Shown piece by piece: positions 1 through 7,244 of a stretch of DNA of 17,663 nucleotides. The stretch is from Paracoccaceae bacterium. Its GTDB lineage: Bacteria > Pseudomonadota > Alphaproteobacteria > Rhodobacterales > Rhodobacteraceae. The notes under the pieces are model-generated. The model was given only the letters and a program-made list of their open reading frames with translations, searched no databases and was not told the DNA's origin. The position numbers were made by a program, and so were the translations under genes. The stretch covers positions 1-17,663 of the forward strand of contig WTIQ01000058.1 in NCBI GenBank assembly GCA_011525185.1, given 5' to 3'. The stretch's first letter is position 1. Each line of letters begins with the position of its first letter.

Positions 1-462
1 GACGATATATATAACCCATCCCCAAAAACCGCCAGACAATGGCAGATGGTTCTCCACAATGGAACGCTTGAAGAGGGTATTCGAATTAATAGAAATCTTG
101 GCCTTGTAGCTCAAGGGCAACTCCAAGATCACAACGATATCCTACCGATTGATTTAAACCAGAAAACACTACCAAGTTGGCTCTCGGAAATGATCGTCCC
201 TAGTGAAATCATGACCGTTGCGCAAAAGCTCAGTCAGTATACTCATGGGCTGTGCCAGAGTGATTTTGCGGACAACAAATCAGATCAGATGGCCATACGG
301 CTGTTGCTCTTGCATCATTGGCGCAAGCTGGCCCTTCGCGAATCCACTTGGGCCCATATTGCTCTCTTTCCGGACGGCCCACTTGCCCACTGTCAGCGTA
401 TGATCCCAAAGCTCTTGAAAGATCTGCCCAGACCACATCCAGCGCATTTTTTGCCAAATTAG
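1..462 (+). CDS. PaaX-family transcriptional regulator, C-terminal part (5' end outside window)
   Basis: The frame is open from base 1, so the gene starts upstream and only about 153 residues are seen. The first ATG inside the window (46) is probably internal. Near the C-terminus there is a run reading RLLLLHHWRKLALR, followed by a segment with a proline-glycine turn and a hydrophobic end. This resembles the C-terminal domain of PaaX regulators, where a conserved 'hxYR/WRxhxLRDP' helix precedes the last helices. The N-terminal winged-helix DNA-binding domain of this family would lie upstream and cannot be checked. PaaX itself represses phenylacetate catabolism in response to phenylacetyl-CoA; the ligand here is unknown. 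It lies on the same strand as the MttB operon but about 500 bp upstream, with a repeat element between, so a role in controlling that operon is only possible. The assignment rests on one motif region and is moderate. Confidence 0.65.
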   Translation, partial: DDIYNPSPKTARQWQMVLHNGTLEEGIRINRNLGLVAQGQLQDHNDILPIDLNQKTLPSWLSEMIVPSEIMTVAQKLSQYTHGLCQSDFADNKSDQMAIRLLLLHHWRKLALRESTWAHIALFPDGPLAHCQRMIPKLLKDLPRPHPAHFLPN

Positions 463-980
463 AGCACGCTTTGTGAAAGTAGGCACCTATTTGAGGACAC
501 CAACATAGGGCACGTCAATACGTTAAAGCGTGATCAGAAAAGACGATAATTTAATTGGCACAAGCTCTTACAAACCAACGACCCAAGTTTATCGCGCAGA
601 TATACCAACAATCAAAAGACTTCTTTAAGCCGAATTATGGATAACGCTGGGCGACCGCATTGTTTTCAAACACAATTCAGATTTCGTATCATGTGTCGGC
701 CCGGGTGGGCACGCATGTGCCCGCCTTGGGGCGGGCGGACACATGCTGAAATGCTCTGCATTTCAGCGGTATAAGGGACTTCTACTATGTCCTTATCCAT
801 AATTCGGATTGTTTAAATACATTTTGCGTATCAGGCCCTTGTTTTTTGAAAGTCCTACCTGATTTCAGACGATCTCTTTCATCTATTGCAATATTCTCAT
901 GTTATCTTGTTTAGATGAGATGAACGCGATAGGCTTTATAGGGCTTTGTAATATTACACTCCTTTCTATGAGGTGCACGC
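463..980. other. 518-bp gene-free region upstream of the MttB operon
   Basis: No credible reading frame is seen on either strand. The middle (630-807) is occupied by an inverted-repeat element listed separately. The left part (463-629) is featureless apart from a weak 8-bp inverted pair (465-472 with 525-532). The right part (808-980) is AT-rich and must hold the promoter of the operon starting at 981. It contains a spaced 6-bp inverted pair, TCTCAT at 895-900 and ATGAGA at 915-920, that could be an operator, but it is too short to be convincing. No clear -35/-10 pair was identified. Confidence 0.6.
630..807. repeat. 178-bp inverted-repeat element with nested hairpins (MITE-like)
   Basis: The ends are a perfect 15-bp inverted pair, CCGAATTATGGATAA at 630-644 and its complement at 793-807. 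Inside are further palindromes. A long nested hairpin has an outer stem 690-703/732-745 with one G-G mismatch and an inner stem 704-712/717-725 around a GCAT loop. A perfect 10-bp hairpin, 745-754/758-767, has a 3-nt loop. A near-perfect pair sits at 771-779/789-796. No reading frame occupies the element. Terminal inverted repeats without a gene fit a non-autonomous mobile element or an insertion-sequence remnant. I see no obvious target-site duplication flanking it, so mobility is inferred. Without a U-run after the hairpins, simple rho-independent termination of the upstream gene is unlikely, although the structure could still affect transcripts. Confidence 0.6.
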
Positions 981-2489
981 ATGAGCAGGCGTATAACCCG
1001 TCGTAAAACTCAGTCGACCCAGTCTTTTACACGGCCTGAACGTCGCATCAAAAACGCTCAGTGGTCCCCAGTTTCCGCTCAAGATGTGAATAAGGTAGCA
1101 GAGGCGGCCTTCGATATTCTAACGACGCTGGGCGTGGCGAATGCCCCTCAGGAGATGATCGATATCGTCCTCTCGGCTGGGGGCCATCTAAGGGCTGGGC
1201 GTTTGTGCTATCCTCCAGACCTTTTGCGCGATGCGATCAATAGATCACCGCGGCAAGTCTTATTGGCAGGGCAAAGCCCTCAGTATGACATGACCGTGGG
1301 AGGTCATCACAGCTATATCGGAACAGGCGGTGCAGCTCCCAATGTGCGAGATATAAACACAGGCGCGATCCGCGCTTCGGCATTAAAAGATCTCTACGAT
1401 GCGGCGCGCCTTGCAGATCGTCTCAGCTATGTTGATTTTTTTGCACGATCCCTCGTCGCGGGGGACATTGAAAATGCCCGCGACTTTGATCTCGCAACAG
1501 CCGCAGCTTGTCTCTTGGGCACAGCAAAACATGTCATAGTTCAGGCTTCAGACCCTTCCCATGTGAACGAAATTGCAAATCTTTGCTATCAGATCGCAGG
1601 TTCAAAAGAAGCGTTTGAAGCGCGACCATTTCTTTCGTTGCACATCAACCACATTGTGCCGCCGCTTCGCTGTCACGCCGAAAGTATCTTGGTTATTATC
1701 GAGGCCGTCAAATACAGCATTCCAGTGCATTGTAATGTATTTGGGCAATTGGGAGCCTCTAGTCCTGTGACCTTGGCAGGATCGGTGGCCCAAACCGTCG
1801 CCGAGACCTTAGTTGGACTTGCCCTGGTGCACGCACTTGATCCCAACGCTGCACGGATCGCTGGCCCCAGAGCCATGATCACAGACCTCCGTAGTGGCGG
1901 CATGGCAGGTGGCTCTGGTGAGCAGGCTCTTGCAACGGCCCTTATTGCACAGGTTTTTCGGCACTGGGATATTCCATGTTCCGTGATCGCAGGGGCAACC
2001 GATAGCAAGCTTCCAGATTTTCAAGCGGGATATGAAAAAGCGCTCTCGGTTCACGCAGCCATTCAAGCTGGTGCTCATCTCATCACCCAAGCCATTGGTT
2101 CACAGGCGGGATTAATGGCTGTGGATTATGCTGCAATGGTGGCAGATAATGATGTCGCTGGCGTCATATCCCGCGCCAATAGCCCTATTGAGATCACGGA
2201 TGACACTCTTGCTCTGGCAAGCATAGCTGAAGTTATCAAAGGTGATGGACATTTTTTAGGTCAGGCTGACACCTATTCGCGGATGCGCAGCGATTTTCTC
2301 TATCCAGAGGTGGCGGATCGCTCCTCAATCGAGACATGGGCCGAAGCCGGCTCCTTGGATATGGCCGATAGGTCACATAAACGCGCAAAACTGCTTTTAG
2401 ATCAACATTGGCCCAACCATGTGCCAGACCCAATTTTTCGCGAGATTGCGACACGATTTGGCCTCACAGGACAAAAGGAACAAGAATGA
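981..2489 (+). CDS. MttB-family (trimethylamine methyltransferase-like) protein, non-pyrrolysine
   Basis: This 502-residue protein has the sequence pattern of the MttB superfamily. It has a basic N-terminus, SYIGTGG near 111-117, a central stretch with SSPVTLAGSVAQ (260-271) and AETL (274-277), GGMAGGSGEQ near 306-315, and the typical tail GDGHFLGQADTY before the final helices. MttB homologues transfer a methyl group from a quaternary or tertiary amine to a corrinoid protein. Archaeal MttB uses pyrrolysine encoded by an internal TAG. This frame has none, so it belongs with the non-Pyl members, some of which demethylate glycine betaine, proline betaine, carnitine or related compounds. The substrate here cannot be read from sequence. 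A GAGG sequence lies just upstream of the ATG. Its stop overlaps the next start (ATGA at 2486-2489). No corrinoid protein or reactivation gene is seen nearby, so the methyl acceptor must be encoded elsewhere. Confidence 0.9.
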   Translation: MSRRITRRKTQSTQSFTRPERRIKNAQWSPVSAQDVNKVAEAAFDILTTLGVANAPQEMIDIVLSAGGHLRAGRLCYPPDLLRDAINRSPRQVLLAGQSPQYDMTVGGHHSYIGTGGAAPNVRDINTGAIRASALKDLYDAARLADRLSYVDFFARSLVAGDIENARDFDLATAAACLLGTAKHVIVQASDPSHVNEIANLCYQIAGSKEAFEARPFLSLHINHIVPPLRCHAESILVIIEAVKYSIPVHCNVFGQLGASSPVTLAGSVAQTVAETLVGLALVHALDPNAARIAGPRAMITDLRSGGMAGGSGEQALATALIAQVFRHWDIPCSVIAGATDSKLPDFQAGYEKALSVHAAIQAGAHLITQAIGSQAGLMAVDYAAMVADNDVAGVISRANSPIEITDDTLALASIAEVIKGDGHFLGQADTYSRMRSDFLYPEVADRSSIETWAEAGSLDMADRSHKRAKLLLDQHWPNHVPDPIFREIATRFGLTGQKEQE

Positions 2490-3412
2490 AAATTGGGATC
2501 ATCGGAACGGGTGCCATGGGATCAATCTATGCGGCCAGACTTGCGCGGGCAGGTCACAGCATTTTTGCAATTGATCAAAATCAAGAGCACATCTCAGCCA
2601 TTAACGAAAGGGGACTGACGATAACAGGACCTGAGGGGACATTTTGTACCCGAGATGTAATTGCCACATCTGATATCTCCATGACACGCGATTGTGCGTT
2701 GATCATTATCGCGACCAAACTGGCAGGAGTCGCCCCTGTGGCACGGGCCTTATCTTCGTTGATGAACAGCAATGCGCGTGTTTTGACCATTCAAAATGGT
2801 TTGGGATCCGCCGAGGCCTTAATGCAATCTGTTCCAAGTCATCGGATATTATTGGGGGTGGCCGAAGGATTTGGGGCCTCTTTGGATCACGCTGGCCAAG
2901 TCAGCCATAAAGCGATGAAACAGATACGGCTTGGAGCCTTGGAGAAAGAGACATTTCTGGGCATGGACGATATCGCGCAGGTCTGGAGATCAGGTGGATT
3001 TGATGTAGAGATTTTTGAAAATATTGAGCAACTGATCTGGGAAAAGCTCTTATGCAATGTGACTTTATCTGGCCCATGCACAGTATTTGATGTGAATGTT
3101 GCAGACCTGCTTAAAACTGACGCGCAGTGGAAAATTGCCCTCGGCGCCATGACCGAAGCCTATCAACTGGGTCTCGCCAAGGGCATCCCATTTTCATTTG
3201 ATGATCCTGTCCCGTTTGTTACGGATTTTGCCAGACGGGTGGGGACTGCAAAACCATCTATGCTACAAGATCATCAAGCACAGCGCAGATCAGAAATCCA
3301 CGCCATCAACGGTGCCATTGCGCGACTAGGGCGTGAGATGGGGTATGAAACACCTTACAACACAACGCTAAGTGAAATTATCCTCGCCCATGAGGCCAAG
3401 TTTAAGGACTAA
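2486..3412 (+). CDS. Ketopantoate reductase (ApbA/PanE)-family NAD(P)-dependent oxidoreductase
   Basis: The chosen ATG overlaps the MttB stop as ATGA and gives 308 residues starting directly with a Rossmann dinucleotide motif, GIIGTGAMG; an in-frame ATG at 2408 would only add MttB-overlapping sequence. Other family hallmarks are QNGLGS, the WEKLLCNV helix carrying the catalytic-type lysine and following asparagine, and the C-terminal pattern PSMLQD...EIHAINGAI that contributes substrate binding in PanE-type enzymes. PanE reduces 2-dehydropantoate to pantoate for CoA synthesis. Operon-embedded paralogues often act on other 2-oxo or hydroxy acids. Because this copy sits between a methyltransferase and a fumarylacetoacetase-family protein, I favour a catabolic oxidoreductase over housekeeping pantothenate synthesis, so I give no gene symbol. 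The cytosolic location follows from the absence of a signal or membrane segments. Confidence 0.87.
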   Translation: MKIGIIGTGAMGSIYAARLARAGHSIFAIDQNQEHISAINERGLTITGPEGTFCTRDVIATSDISMTRDCALIIIATKLAGVAPVARALSSLMNSNARVLTIQNGLGSAEALMQSVPSHRILLGVAEGFGASLDHAGQVSHKAMKQIRLGALEKETFLGMDDIAQVWRSGGFDVEIFENIEQLIWEKLLCNVTLSGPCTVFDVNVADLLKTDAQWKIALGAMTEAYQLGLAKGIPFSFDDPVPFVTDFARRVGTAKPSMLQDHQAQRRSEIHAINGAIARLGREMGYETPYNTTLSEIILAHEAKFKD

Positions 3413-3415
3413 GAT

Positions 3416-4258
3416 ATGAAACTTGCCTCCTTCTTTTTTCAAAACCAAGCTCGCTATGGCGTGGTAGAGGGGCATAATGTTCAGCTCGCCTCGGAGACCA
3501 TAGTAAAGACCTATCCCTGCCTTACAGATTTCTTGTCTGCGCATCACCCTGACGAGCTCAAGGCACAGTGCAAGACGCCTGTGCCGCTGGATGCCATAAC
3601 CTGGCGCACCCCCATTCCCAATCCATCCAAAATCATCTGCGCAGGACTCAACTATCAAAAACCCTATCCCGTAGAGGGCGTCGCCCCGCCAGAGCCCAAG
3701 AATGTCATTTTATTCTCGCGCACAAGGGACAGCCTGATCGCTCATCAAGACACCCTTGAATATCCTAGGGGTGAGGCGTCAGAAACGTTCGACTTCGAAG
3801 GCGAAATAGCGGTGATCATTGGTAAATCTGGTCGATATATCAAAAAATCTGATGCAATGGCTCATGTTTTAGGCGTGTCTGCCATGAACGAAGGCTCGGT
3901 CAGAAGATGGATGAAACATTCCATCCATGCTGGGAAAAATTTTCATGCGTCAGGGAGTTGGGGGCCCTATATCGTCACCTTGGATGAAGCAGGCCCATTC
4001 GAAAACCTTAGGCTTGAGACCCGGGTCAACGGACAGAAAATGCAATCGGCACGCCCGACTGAAATGATTTTCGATCTCCCGTATTTGATCTCATATATTT
4101 CAACAATTAGCCCCTTGAACGTGGGTGATGTCATCGCAACTGGATCACCTGATGGAACGGGCGGGAGCCGCAGGCCTCCTGCCTTTCTGCGCCCCAATGA
4201 TGTGGTCGAAATTGACATTAAAGGACTGATGACACTGCAAAATGTTGTTGGCGTATGA
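3416..4258 (+). CDS. Fumarylacetoacetate hydrolase (FAH)-family protein
   Basis: The 280-residue protein follows the FAH fold pattern. A small N-terminal domain is followed by KIICAGLNY (72-80), FEGEIAVIIG with metal-ligand glutamates E128 and E130, MNEGSVR with E159 at the third ligand position, GKNF and WGPYIVT, then TGSPDGTGG (242-250) and the closing PNDVVEIDIKGLMTL. Family members hydrolyse C-C bonds, or isomerise or decarboxylate 2-oxo acids, using a divalent metal. The ligand position often held by Asp is Glu here. I recall this NE variant from a subfamily, so it is not read as loss of function. The gene starts 3 bp after the ketopantoate-reductase-like gene, with AAGGA ahead of its ATG, and overlaps the permease start by ATGA. 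It probably processes the carbon skeleton of the operon's substrate. The precise reaction is unknown. Confidence 0.88.
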   Translation: MKLASFFFQNQARYGVVEGHNVQLASETIVKTYPCLTDFLSAHHPDELKAQCKTPVPLDAITWRTPIPNPSKIICAGLNYQKPYPVEGVAPPEPKNVILFSRTRDSLIAHQDTLEYPRGEASETFDFEGEIAVIIGKSGRYIKKSDAMAHVLGVSAMNEGSVRRWMKHSIHAGKNFHASGSWGPYIVTLDEAGPFENLRLETRVNGQKMQSARPTEMIFDLPYLISYISTISPLNVGDVIATGSPDGTGGSRRPPAFLRPNDVVEIDIKGLMTLQNVVGV

Positions 4259-5181
4259 CGCCTGAACGTAACCCACATATTGATGTGCTGGCATGGATGA
4301 TGTTGATGGCTCTGGCTGCGGTCTGGGGTGGATCATTCTTTTTCGCTGAACTTGCATTGCGAGAGTTACCCCCGCTGAGCATCACATTGCATCGCGTGTT
4401 TTGGGCTGTCCCAATGCTCTATTTTATCCTGCGGTTCAAATCCCTCCCCTTGCCCAAGTCGGCAAAGGTGTGGAGTGCCTATCTCGTGATGGGAGCCCTT
4501 AACAATGCACTCCCCTTTTCCTTGATCTTTTGGGGCCAACAGGAAATTTCAGCGGGTCTGGCCTCGATTATAAACGCTATGACCGCCATGGTCGCCGCAG
4601 TGGTCGCTGGCCTGCTTCTCAAGGATGAGCCGCTGACCCGCGCAAAGTGCCTAGGGGCTTTTGTCGGTCTTATCGGGGTCGCTGTGAGTGTTGGGCCAGC
4701 ATCTCTCTTGGAAATCAGTCTGGTCAATCTGGCACAAATTGCTGTTTTTGCAGCAACCTTTTCATATGCCTTCGCTGGCGTTTGGGGTAAAACGATGTTG
4801 TCAGAGCATCCCCCGCTCGTGAATGCCTTTGGGATGCTGGTGGGCAGCTCTTGCCTCATGATCCCAATTGTATTGCTGAACGATGGCGTGCCAGAGTTTG
4901 CTCTCAGGCCTCTCACAGTTTGGTCCCTTTTGGGATTATCCTTACTCTCGACCGCTTTGGCCTATTATCTCTATTTTGCAATCCTCGCCCGCGCTGGAGC
5001 TGCCAATTTACTCCTTGTGACATTACTTATCCCGCCGTTTGCCATTGGACTAGAGGCACTTTTTCTCGGCGAAAGAGTGACGCTTGGAGCATGGATTGGA
5101 TTTACAATCATCGCAATTGGATTTGCGATTACCGATGGGCGGATATACCAAGCGCTGAAGGGGCAAAGAACCTCAAGCTAA
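4255..5181 (+). CDS. EamA/DMT-superfamily permease
   Basis: This very hydrophobic 308-residue protein has about ten predicted membrane segments in two related halves, as in the drug/metabolite transporter EamA family. Typical features are AAVWGGSFFFAELAL in the first helix, the NNALPFSLIFWGQQ region, ASIINAMTAMVAAVVAGLLL in the middle of the first half, and LLVTLLIPPFAIGLEALFLGERV near the end of the second half, a close match to the family's conserved helix pair with a Gly-Glu. It resides in the inner membrane and probably exchanges a small metabolite. Its ATG overlaps the upstream stop by four bases and has no strong Shine-Dalgarno of its own, which suggests translational coupling. Being last in the operon, it may import the substrate or export a product. 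Direction and substrate cannot be told from sequence. Confidence 0.9.
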   Translation: MTPERNPHIDVLAWMMLMALAAVWGGSFFFAELALRELPPLSITLHRVFWAVPMLYFILRFKSLPLPKSAKVWSAYLVMGALNNALPFSLIFWGQQEISAGLASIINAMTAMVAAVVAGLLLKDEPLTRAKCLGAFVGLIGVAVSVGPASLLEISLVNLAQIAVFAATFSYAFAGVWGKTMLSEHPPLVNAFGMLVGSSCLMIPIVLLNDGVPEFALRPLTVWSLLGLSLLSTALAYYLYFAILARAGAANLLLVTLLIPPFAIGLEALFLGERVTLGAWIGFTIIAIGFAITDGRIYQALKGQRTSS

Positions 5182-5287
5182 GACCCCTGCATAATGCCGC
5201 TCCTATTCAAAAATGAGAACAGCAACTGCCTCTTTTGGCCGCGAACGTGCGATGTTGGAACCGTCGCGAATTTTCTACAATGTTCAA

Positions 5288-5331
5288 TTATAGCGAAACA
5301 CGTTTACCTTGATAAAGTCGTTTCGCTATAA
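5288..5331. repeat. Palindrome resembling a divergent copy of the intergenic repeat
   Basis: A perfect 12-bp inverted pair (TTATAGCGAAAC at 5288-5299, complement at 5320-5331) encloses 20 bases that themselves contain TTTA/TAAA. The layout 'AGCG-stem, ACGTTTA loop, stem, then TAAGT-TTG' parallels the repeats at 9692 and 16554, but sequence identity is low outside a few short words. It lies between the convergent permease gene and the cytochrome c pseudogene, so it might also act as a bidirectional transcription end. No U-run follows on either strand. Confidence 0.45.
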
Positions 5332-5405
5332 GTGTTGGTTTTACGCATTTTCATGTTGAAAATTCTCTCAACTTTGTCTGAAAACGCGTATGATCAAAGG
5401 ACTGT

Positions 5406-5825
5406 TTACGATATACCATTCTCGCGCTGGACAGCTCGGATATATTGAATGATGTAGCCAACGTCAGCGCGTGTCAGTCCTTCAATCTTTGGCATATTTC
5501 CGTACTGCCAATGATGGCTCTGAACACCATATGCAACAGCTCTTTGGAAAGCTTCATCTCCGTGATGGCTTGGCTAATATATTTTGTGAATAAGAGGCGG
5601 CCCAGCCGCTTCAAAACCGATCCCATTTTCGCCATGGCATGTACTGCAGTTGGCAGTGAATATCTTTTTACCTAGCTCCATTTCGGCATTTAATTGCGGC
5701 AGATTAATTTGGGCAACCCACTCTTTCTGAGGTTTAAGGTCCATGTCAGGCTCGCCAGCGAAAAAACCATAGCCAGCTGCCGCAATTAGGGCGAGCGCCC
5801 CACTCAATATTACATACTTTTTCAT
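5406..5825 (-). pseudogene. Small c-type cytochrome gene interrupted by an in-frame TAG
   Basis: From the ATG at 5825 (AGGT Shine-Dalgarno) the frame encodes MKKYVILSG and a hydrophobic segment to about residue 23, consistent with a signal peptide or anchor. It continues to a class I haem-binding motif CSTCH at 60-64 and GPPLIHKIY at 75-83. Codon 84 is TAG (5574-5576). The same frame then continues without further stops: PSHHGDEAF, HHWQYGNMPKIEGL with the likely axial methionine at 111, and a final helix ending in QRENGIS before TAA at 5406. I expect this family to have Glu at the stop position, so a single G-to-T change (GAG to TAG) explains it. The product, if made, would bind haem covalently but lack the distal ligand half. 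Alternatives are a sequencing error or suppression. TAG is used as a normal stop by two neighbouring genes, arguing against recoding. Confidence 0.85.
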
Positions 5826-5886
5826 GTCATACCTATCATCATGTTCAGAGCAAAATCTGAACGTTATTTTGTAAAGTGTGTGCTGA

Positions 5887-6204
5887 TTATGAGAGGTGAC
5901 GCGGTGGCGGCTTAAATAGATCAAGTGTAACTGAAGCATGATTGTCTACAATGTTGGAAACAGCCAACGCATACAATTCGGGTTGGAGCAGATTCTGCGT
6001 CATACCTAAATTTGCCCCTACCTCACAGCCCATCCGATGACAGGTAAAGTCGCTCAGAGCACATGTATCACAGGCATTAAAACTTGGCTCTTCTACTAAT
6101 CCAGTACTTTGCAACTCAAATCTGTGTTCCATATCCACGAAGTGCGCATCCACCAAAATTGAGGTGAAAAAAATCAGACTAAAGAACACGACGAGATGCT
6201 TCAT
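5887..6204 (-). CDS. Small secreted cysteine-containing protein, unknown function
   Basis: This 105-residue protein opens with MKHLVVFFSLIFFTSILVDA, a short charged start and hydrophobic core that look like a signal peptide cleaved near residue 20. The mature part has four cysteines at 45, 48, 55 and 60 (C-x2-C-x6-C-x4-C), which could form two disulfides in the periplasm or bind a metal. It has no CxxCH, so it is not a cytochrome. I do not recognise a family. It sits 44 bp after the PhyH dioxygenase gene and 61 bp before the cytochrome c gene on the same strand, so it may be co-transcribed with the cytochrome. No good Shine-Dalgarno is seen before the ATG, which lowers confidence in the exact start. 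Confidence 0.6.
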   Translation of the reverse strand: MKHLVVFFSLIFFTSILVDAHFVDMEHRFELQSTGLVEEPSFNACDTCALSDFTCHRMGCEVGANLGMTQNLLQPELYALAVSNIVDNHASVTLDLFKPPPRHLS

Positions 6205-6248
6205 GGTGATATGCTACATGCCTTTGGCGTCAAAAGCAGTCAAGCATT

Positions 6249-7115
6249 TCACGCACCTGTCACGGCTTCTTGTTGGCCAAAGAATGAGGCCGTTTTAGGG
6301 TGCTCCGGCAATTTAAGGGAAAAGGGTTCCGAGCGCACATTCCCTGTAAATTTCCCCCTCACAATCTCACCATCATATTTGTGAGGAATAGGGTTGGGCA
6401 CTAATGGTGCCGCATCTTCCGCGACATAGGTCAAAATAAATAGCCTACGCGGATCATCCGTCAGATTAGAAGCCGAGCCGTGTAAAACGCAACTGTGCAT
6501 CAAACAGGCATCCCCCGCTTTTCCAATGCAGGGAACTGCTCGCTCTTTGGTCTCTTCCTCCACTTCTTTTGAGACGGCACCCGTAAAGACCCCGTCGTGC
6601 CAGTGAGAATAAAGCTCCCCCTTGTGACTGCCAGGCACAACATTGAGCGGTCCATTTTCCAGCGTTACATCATCAAGAAAGATCAAGACCGTCATCATAT
6701 CCATGTTGGTATGCGGATCAAAATTAAAGTCTTGATGATACTTTACGGTCGTCTTGGAGCCTGGCAATTTCAAATTGATCTTAGAGGCGTAGAGTTTGAT
6801 ATTTGGAGAGAAAAGCTCTGCTGTCAGATCAAGCGCGCGGTTGTCACGCGCAACGGCCAAAAAATTGTCATCTATTTCAATCGGGGATGCGACACGTCGC
6901 AACGCAGGATTATCCGCACTGTGGGTCTCTGGCTGGATATCAAATCTCGGACGGCCATCGATCGTCTGACCATAGGGCTCACACTCGGCGCGCGAGTCAT
7001 CAACCCATTGATCCAATTTTGCAAGCAAAGCCTCAAGAGTATTTGGGTCAATGGCCTGTTCTAACATCACATAGCCATCTTCTTGAAAGCGCTGTTTTAA
7101 TTTTGCGTTAAGCAT
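6249..7115 (-). CDS. Phytanoyl-CoA dioxygenase (PhyH)-family Fe(II)/2-oxoglutarate oxygenase
   Basis: I chose the ATG at 7115 because an AGAGG lies five bases upstream and the protein then begins MLNAKLKQRFQEDGYV, the usual PhyH start; an upstream in-frame ATG at 7241 lacks family sequence. The 288-residue product carries the iron triad as HQD (H127, D129) and H212 in VLHGSASN, with arginines in RRLFILTY just after for 2-oxoglutarate binding. ENGPLNVVPGSHKG before the distal histidine is also characteristic. Family members hydroxylate varied substrates including acyl-CoAs and ectoine, so the substrate is not predicted. The gene is divergent from the M20 dipeptidase, sharing a short promoter region (7116-7244). 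It may head a minus-strand unit with the two genes after it. Confidence 0.9.
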   Translation of the reverse strand: MLNAKLKQRFQEDGYVMLEQAIDPNTLEALLAKLDQWVDDSRAECEPYGQTIDGRPRFDIQPETHSADNPALRRVASPIEIDDNFLAVARDNRALDLTAELFSPNIKLYASKINLKLPGSKTTVKYHQDFNFDPHTNMDMMTVLIFLDDVTLENGPLNVVPGSHKGELYSHWHDGVFTGAVSKEVEEETKERAVPCIGKAGDACLMHSCVLHGSASNLTDDPRRLFILTYVAEDAAPLVPNPIPHKYDGEIVRGKFTGNVRSEPFSLKLPEHPKTASFFGQQEAVTGA

Positions 7116-7244
7116 GTCAGCCTCTAAACTTTCCTGAAATGTTACGCGTGAGCAAATCGTAAAAAAATCAGATTCGTCAATCATTTCTTGTTGTAATCTC
7201 GATGCGCGCTGGCAAAGATCGCTTAGGTGTTGAAGGGGCAATAT

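Noticed and set aside
465..532. 8-bp inverted pair after the PaaX-type gene
   Set aside because: The arms are short, 52 bases apart and expected by chance; no U-run follows.
895..920. TCTCAT/ATGAGA pair as an operator for the MttB operon
   Set aside because: Six bases per arm is too little to claim an operator without conservation; noted only in the intergenic entry.
981..2489. Possible pyrrolysine use in the MttB-family protein
   Set aside because: The frame has no internal TAG, and TAG ends other genes here (dipeptidase, EVE), so this is a non-Pyl member.
3890..3905. Glu instead of Asp at the third metal position of the FAH-family protein
   Set aside because: The NE form with GSVR following looks like a known-style subfamily variant, and Glu can still bind metal; not evidence of inactivation.
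5445..5675. 76-codon plus-strand frame
   Set aside because: It lies antisense to the cytochrome c pseudogene, whose family residues are conserved on the other strand.
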